Source: Lyophyllum atratum (lineage: Eukaryota > Basidiomycota > Agaricomycetes > Agaricales > Lyophyllaceae). From it: 64,000 nt of DNA. The notes below the pieces were generated by a model, which saw only the letters and a program-made list of their open reading frames with translations, ran no database searches and was not told where the DNA came from. The position numbers and the translations under genes were made by a program. Where the stretch lies: positions 620,001 to 684,000 of the forward strand of contig JACGCN010000019.1 of the NCBI GenBank assembly GCA_014905825.1, written 5' to 3'. Every line of letters begins with the position of its first letter. Position 1 is the stretch's first letter. Below are positions 59,627 to 64,000 of this stretch, in pieces.

Positions 59627-62600
59627 TTAAGGGTGGTTCGACATAGCACGCGCCGCAACCGCCTCCACCGTCGGCAGCATCGTGTTGCGTGTCTCCGGCG
59701 TCGGCTTGTAGTTGTGGCCCGGAAACGGGTTCTTCCCTCGAATCATGTCGAGCTCGGCAACGAGAGTCTGGTGCCGGTAGGCAAGGCGGATGTCTGGTAC
59801 ATTCGTCTGCGTCACGAAAAGTCAGGGATGAGGAATTCAGGTAGAATAGGAAAGGAAGGAAGGGGACAGACCTTATTGATGTCGTTTCCGGCGGAGCCTG
59901 GGAGGTACCAATGGTGACCCAGCCAGTGTCGTTTGATCGCCATTTCGAAGCCACTCTGGACGACTGAGTTCCGTGCGAGCTCCGCGAGGGAGCTCTGGGG
60001 CATTTTATATATCTATGAATGTTTTGCGTGTATGGTCAGTTTGTCGTAGAAGATAAGTTATGTTGCTAACATGAGCTGCCACGCTGTATTCCTCCAGGAG
60101 CGGTTCCTGGAATCGGTCATACTCACGTCAAAACATATTTTGCATACGCTTATCATCGAGTAGGACCGACCTTTGTGAAGTGGAATTGCAAGGGATCGTC
60201 GGTGCTCAAACTAACATTCAAACCCGTCTTGAAAAAGTCCGGCAGTGGGTTCCTCTCGTACGTCAAGAACAACGCGTTGTTGCTCAGCGGGCTCATGGCA
60301 ATACCAATCTGCTTCAGGTAGAACAGGTACTGCAGTGCAGGGACCTTACGGAGTAAGATGCCGTGTGAGATCGAATGCGACGTAAGGAAGGCGGAGGTCA
60401 GATGATCCGTGTCGCCAGCTTCTCCGCAGTGCGGGCGGAAGACGAATGTGTCTTGTTGGGTAGGGCTAGTCAGAGATTAGAGGGTTGACAAAACGAAGGG
60501 CCACTTACTGAAGCCTCGGAGGCGACGCCAGTTGTTGAGACTTGCCATGTTAGCGAACATATAGTAAATCCTAAAGGACAATTGATATCCGCCCATGAAA
60601 TCGTTGGAGCACGAGACAAGACTTACCAGTACGAGTAAGGCGGCGACTGTGCCGTGTTCCATAGTCGAGGGTACGGGAACTTTTTATAAATGCGGCGCTC
60701 GACTTTCGATTCATCGTCAACAGTATCGAAGCCTACGACACGCTGCAAGAAGATATGGAGTTCGGGGTGGCTGGTCGGGTCTTTTGTAACCTCGAAAAGT
60801 GGTTGAAACACGTCTGACGGACAGGTTCAATCAACCTAGAGACGATGGAGTGAAAGTGAAAGATTAACATACTGACGACGATGTCCTCGAAAGTTTCCAC
60901 CGCCACTGATTTGTTAGCCTTATACACTTCGTAAAGTCTTGGGACTTGAATAAGCCAGCGCACGTTGTGCGAGAAGAGCTTATTGTTGATAACCCATTTC
61001 GCCAGCTTATCCCACTCGTCTATGTCGCGGCCGTAGATACTGATACGCCATTCGCAGTTCTTGATACAAGTTACGATGAGTCAAGTATAAGCAGGAAATA
61101 TCTAAAGTGGCGCGTACTTGGTATTTGCTCTGCTCAAGATCAGTCATTACCTCTACGCGCCGGTTTTCAGATACATACAATACTTAGGTCAAACAAGGAA
61201 CTTACCCCGCGTCAGCTCGGCAAGATATCGCCCCTGAATCAAGTTATCCGTCTTGAGGAAGATTTCACGCAATCTCGACTCGCCAATTGGGTTGTACTTC
61301 AAGTTGAACTTATCGAACCGGTGGAAAGAATCATAGTGCGCATGCATGTCTAAGGTGTCGATGGACAAGTCATACGCAGTCAGCTTAAGTGACTGGAAGA
61401 CCTGCTCGAGTGTCAGATCCGCGTTATCGCGATTGATTACTACATCCTATATGATAGCTTCAAATCAGTCCTATCGATGCGAAGGTGGAAGAAAAACGCC
61501 ATGGACGTACGTATGGGCTGCGTTTCATCTTTGATTTGATGAAGCGAAGGAGATGTTTTTGATTCATGCAGCTGGAGTGGTGGACGTGCGTATCCACTTT
61601 TCGAACGTTATAGAAATCTCTGACATGGCAAGCTTAACATCGACCACGCTCCTCTCACCTCATCTCAAGAAGCTCACCTATGCGGGATACGCTGAACGAG
61701 CAGCTCGTCAGACTAGCGTCAAGGCGGCATATGAAGAGCACTAACTTTCATATCCGCCAGTTCCTGGAATTCGTTCAAGAGAGTATACATGGTGAATTTG
61801 CTAGAGAGATACTTGAGCCTCCGGAAAGCGAAGCTCTTCGTGGGGCCATCGGCAATAACGCCCAGGACAAAGTCAAGATCGACAAAGTACTCTCGGATAC
61901 TGGGGATATCGAATGCAGGCTTCTTCTCGGCGGCATCAGAGTCTAGCGATCACCATACACGATGAGAATTGCGCACACGGGTGATAGATAGGAGAAAAAG
62001 AGGATACCTCTTTTCTTGTCGTCATACACCTGATATACGCCTTTATCGTCGAGCCTAAACGTCCATGGATGTGCCCCAGGAATATGGCAGTCCTCAAAGC
62101 GGAATTCACCTGAACGAATTCCTGGGGTCCCATCATTACTAACGAACTTTTCTTCATCTGTCCAATGCCAGTGTGGTGGGGGCGGTGGAGGGTATATGTT
62201 CCACGGCTCGAATTGGCTGGTCGGCTCATCCGATATGGCCCTTAGTTCTTGATCGACGCTTGGCTGGTGACCGTCGTGATCTTTAGGGTTGTCTCCGAGC
62301 CTCTGGAGGGACTTGGCCATGTACTTATCTCGTAGATCGAGACACTTCTGGAAGGATTGGAACAAGCCGGCGTATTCACTGTTGATTAGCACCTCTGTGG
62401 CGTGGTGAGCACGCATATCGGTCTATGATGTAGCAATCGTACCTGAGGCATGCATCTCAGCCGTTAGAACAGCCTCATCCTCGTCGAGGACACCGGGTGA
62501 CAGATTGGCCTGCTCTTCGGAGAAGGGTGGCGGTAGTGCAGCGTGTTTGAGACTCCCAGCGAAGGAGGCCTCTGAATGCGCATCCGAGCCGCGTCGTTGT

Positions 62601-62824
62601 GCCAGATACCTCTCCCCAATCTATAAAGAAGGAGGCAAGGCCGCGATGTTAACCCTGGTGTAAGAATGTAGTCATGTATGGGCAGCTGAACGTACCTGTT
62701 GGAAGGTTTTCTCTTCTGGATACCCATAGAACCCATCTCGTGCTTCGGGGATATGGAGCGCTGTGTCTCCAACTGGCGTCGAGCTTGCCTCGCTTTCTTG
62801 TGGTGAATCGGCGGTTGAGGACAT
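59627..62824 (-). CDS. AMD1: AMP deaminase
   Basis: More than ten exons give about 830 residues. The start [20 protein letters not shown] leads to an N-terminal region, then [93 protein letters not shown] (zinc-binding HxH), [60 protein letters not shown] (catalytic His, Glu and Asp region), [29 protein letters not shown] (metal Asp) and a C-terminus with [15 protein letters not shown]. It converts AMP to IMP in the cytosol and sets adenylate balance; AMP is also the ligand sensed by AMPK. Motifs are complete and in order. Confidence 0.95.
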
Positions 62825-63867
62825 GGTCAGAGTGTGTTAATATGAGATCGCGCCAGCGTCTTGGCACATCTTGTTCCATTGAGGAACCTTTGCCAAACAA
62901 CTTCCCGCATCGGCCACCCGGCCCGTTCTTGGATTCGAACTTGCTCTTCAGGTCACAGCACTCACTCCGTATTCCGCATACCCTATCGTGCAATGAGGAC
63001 CAGATATAAATCCAACATGGACACAAAATGATAGCTCTGGAGTCTGCGCCTTGTAATTGGCTACTAATTGGCAATTGCAATTTCTTTAATCCATTATTGC
63101 GGCTCGATGCTACAACGTCATCCCAGAATCCTGATGCACTATCTCAAGGGGACGGTGTAACTAAACTGACAGTTACACACTTGAACGCAGGAACACAGAG
63201 GTAGATGTCCCTGGCTGGCTCAGGGACATACTTACCACCTGCCACATATCGGACATCCTCTCTCATTCTGTCGGACCGCGATACACATTTTCTCTTCAGC
63301 AGGTACAGGGGTGTCTAATGTAGTTTGGCACTCCTGACTCTCTTATCTCATCTGACCGCCTACTGCTACCTTCTCAAGTCCCAACAATATCGATCTTGAA
63401 CACTTGTCCACTGCTGTCAATGCGAATTAACCTCTCTATTTTATTCTTTGGATCAGTGATTTACTGCCGGTTCATGCATATGCTTTTATTCTGCGTATGG
63501 CACCTCATCCTCATTTTCCAATATTCAAGACCCTCACGCATGCAGGCCCTTATGCATACTTCACCGTGGTATTTCTACTGACGTCATTTTCTGTTGCTAG
63601 ATAAATACAATCCACAGGTATTTGCCCTCAGAGTACATAATGAAGGGAGCTTTACGATAGAACTTGTTCACACACAAAAATCCTTTATTCTTCTCGTGGT
63701 ATTGGGCTAGAAAGTTTAACAGTGGAAAGCAACAGGAATCTGAGCAAACTTGGGCGTACCGGTCTTCGGACCGCCGGGACCGGCGTTTGGTCTTGTTACG
63801 ATCAAAGCCTTTCCCGAAAAAAAGTTCGCGACAATAGTGAGCGATCCAACCACCGTCCAGCCTTCCA
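62825..63867. other. Divergent intergenic region, AMP deaminase / Lys-rich gene
   Basis: Promoter and leader regions of two divergent genes. A minus-strand frame at 63597-63938 overlaps the start of the Lys-rich gene and has no motif, so it is not called. Confidence 0.55.
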
Positions 63868-64000
63868 ATGCCTTCCACTACTAAAGCTAAAGCCATTAAA
63901 GGCTCAAGCAAGAAGGCCAGCCCCAAAAAAACTATCAAAACACCTGCGATTGCGAAACTGGAAGCAAAGGCCCCAGCAAAACCTGTGGAGTCAACTTCAG
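63868..64000 (+). CDS. Lysine-rich protein, N-terminus only (cut by window edge)
   Basis: An ATG at 63868 opens a frame that stays open to the window end (44 codons plus one base). It starts MPSTTKAKAIKGSSKKASP and continues with Lys/Ala/Pro-rich sequence (KKTIKTPAIAKLEAKAPAKP), the composition of N-termini of chromatin or nucleolar proteins. No domain has been reached. It could also be a short chance frame, but the codon pattern and the clean start favour a gene. Confidence 0.5.
   Translation, partial: MPSTTKAKAIKGSSKKASPKKTIKTPAIAKLEAKAPAKPVESTS

Noticed and set aside
63597..63938. 113-codon minus-strand frame at the right end
   Set aside because: Antisense to the Lys-rich gene start and its leader; no domain recognised.

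Overview
The window is nuclear DNA of a basidiomycete fungus, most likely an Agaricomycete. Nearly every coding gene is broken by many short introns of about 45-75 bases with GT...AG borders. The gene set is typical of filamentous fungi, and no bacterial operons, viral genes or intact transposons are visible. Gene order is compact and mixed-strand. All models below were joined by hand from reading-frame continuity, splice borders and protein motifs; exon ends are reliable where a motif crosses the junction and approximate elsewhere.

Layout: 1-3386 (-) FYR-domain chromatin protein, cut by the window edge; 5737-7066 (-) alpha/beta hydrolase; 8332-8899 (+) small cysteine-rich CYSTM-like protein; 8978-10051 (-) 2OG-Fe(II) oxygenase with a frame break; 10374-11200 (+) CsbD/Hmp1-like stress protein; 11844-13151 (+) ORC6; 13722-15364 (-) Ste7-type MAPKK; 16500-18446 (-) DUF2235 hydrolase; 19119-22733 (-) AVL9; 22949-23935 (+) secreted orphan; 24951-26520 (+) secreted BNR-type protein; about 27032-27147 (+) U6 snRNA directly in front of 27173-27568 (+) RidA; 27776-30502 (-) MFS transporter; 31171-35107 (+) Rad4/XPC; 35225-36975 (-) Trm61; 37456-39011 (+) PAS protein; 39758-42252 (-) GH27 alpha-galactosidase; 42698-43787 (+) MDE1; 44236-47978 (+) RecQ helicase; 48049-49665 (-) Nta1; 50005-52692 three tRNA-Glu(CTC) genes around ATG12 (51946-52542, -) and a decayed ATG12 piece; 52789-54801 (+) AMPK beta subunit; 55388-56079 tandem repeat; 56797-59042 (+) E2-like/F-box fusion; 59627-62824 (-) AMP deaminase; 63868-64000 (+) start of a lysine-rich protein.

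Functional themes: genome maintenance (ORC6, Rad4, RecQ, FYR protein), nutrient and energy sensing (AMPK beta, ATG12, AMP deaminase), RNA genes and RNA modification (U6, tRNA-Glu, Trm61), protein turnover (Nta1, E2/F-box fusion), signalling (MAPKK, PAS protein) and secreted carbohydrate-active proteins. These are neighbours by chromosome position; I see no biosynthetic cluster.

The most unusual parts are the 50-53 kb tRNA-Glu/ATG12/AMPK segment, where a tandem duplication left tRNA copies with different introns and a decayed ATG12 exon, and where one tRNA lies inside the divergent ATG12-AMPK beta promoter; the U6 gene abutting the RidA start codon; and the E2/F-box fusion, whose 3' end is tandemly duplicated.
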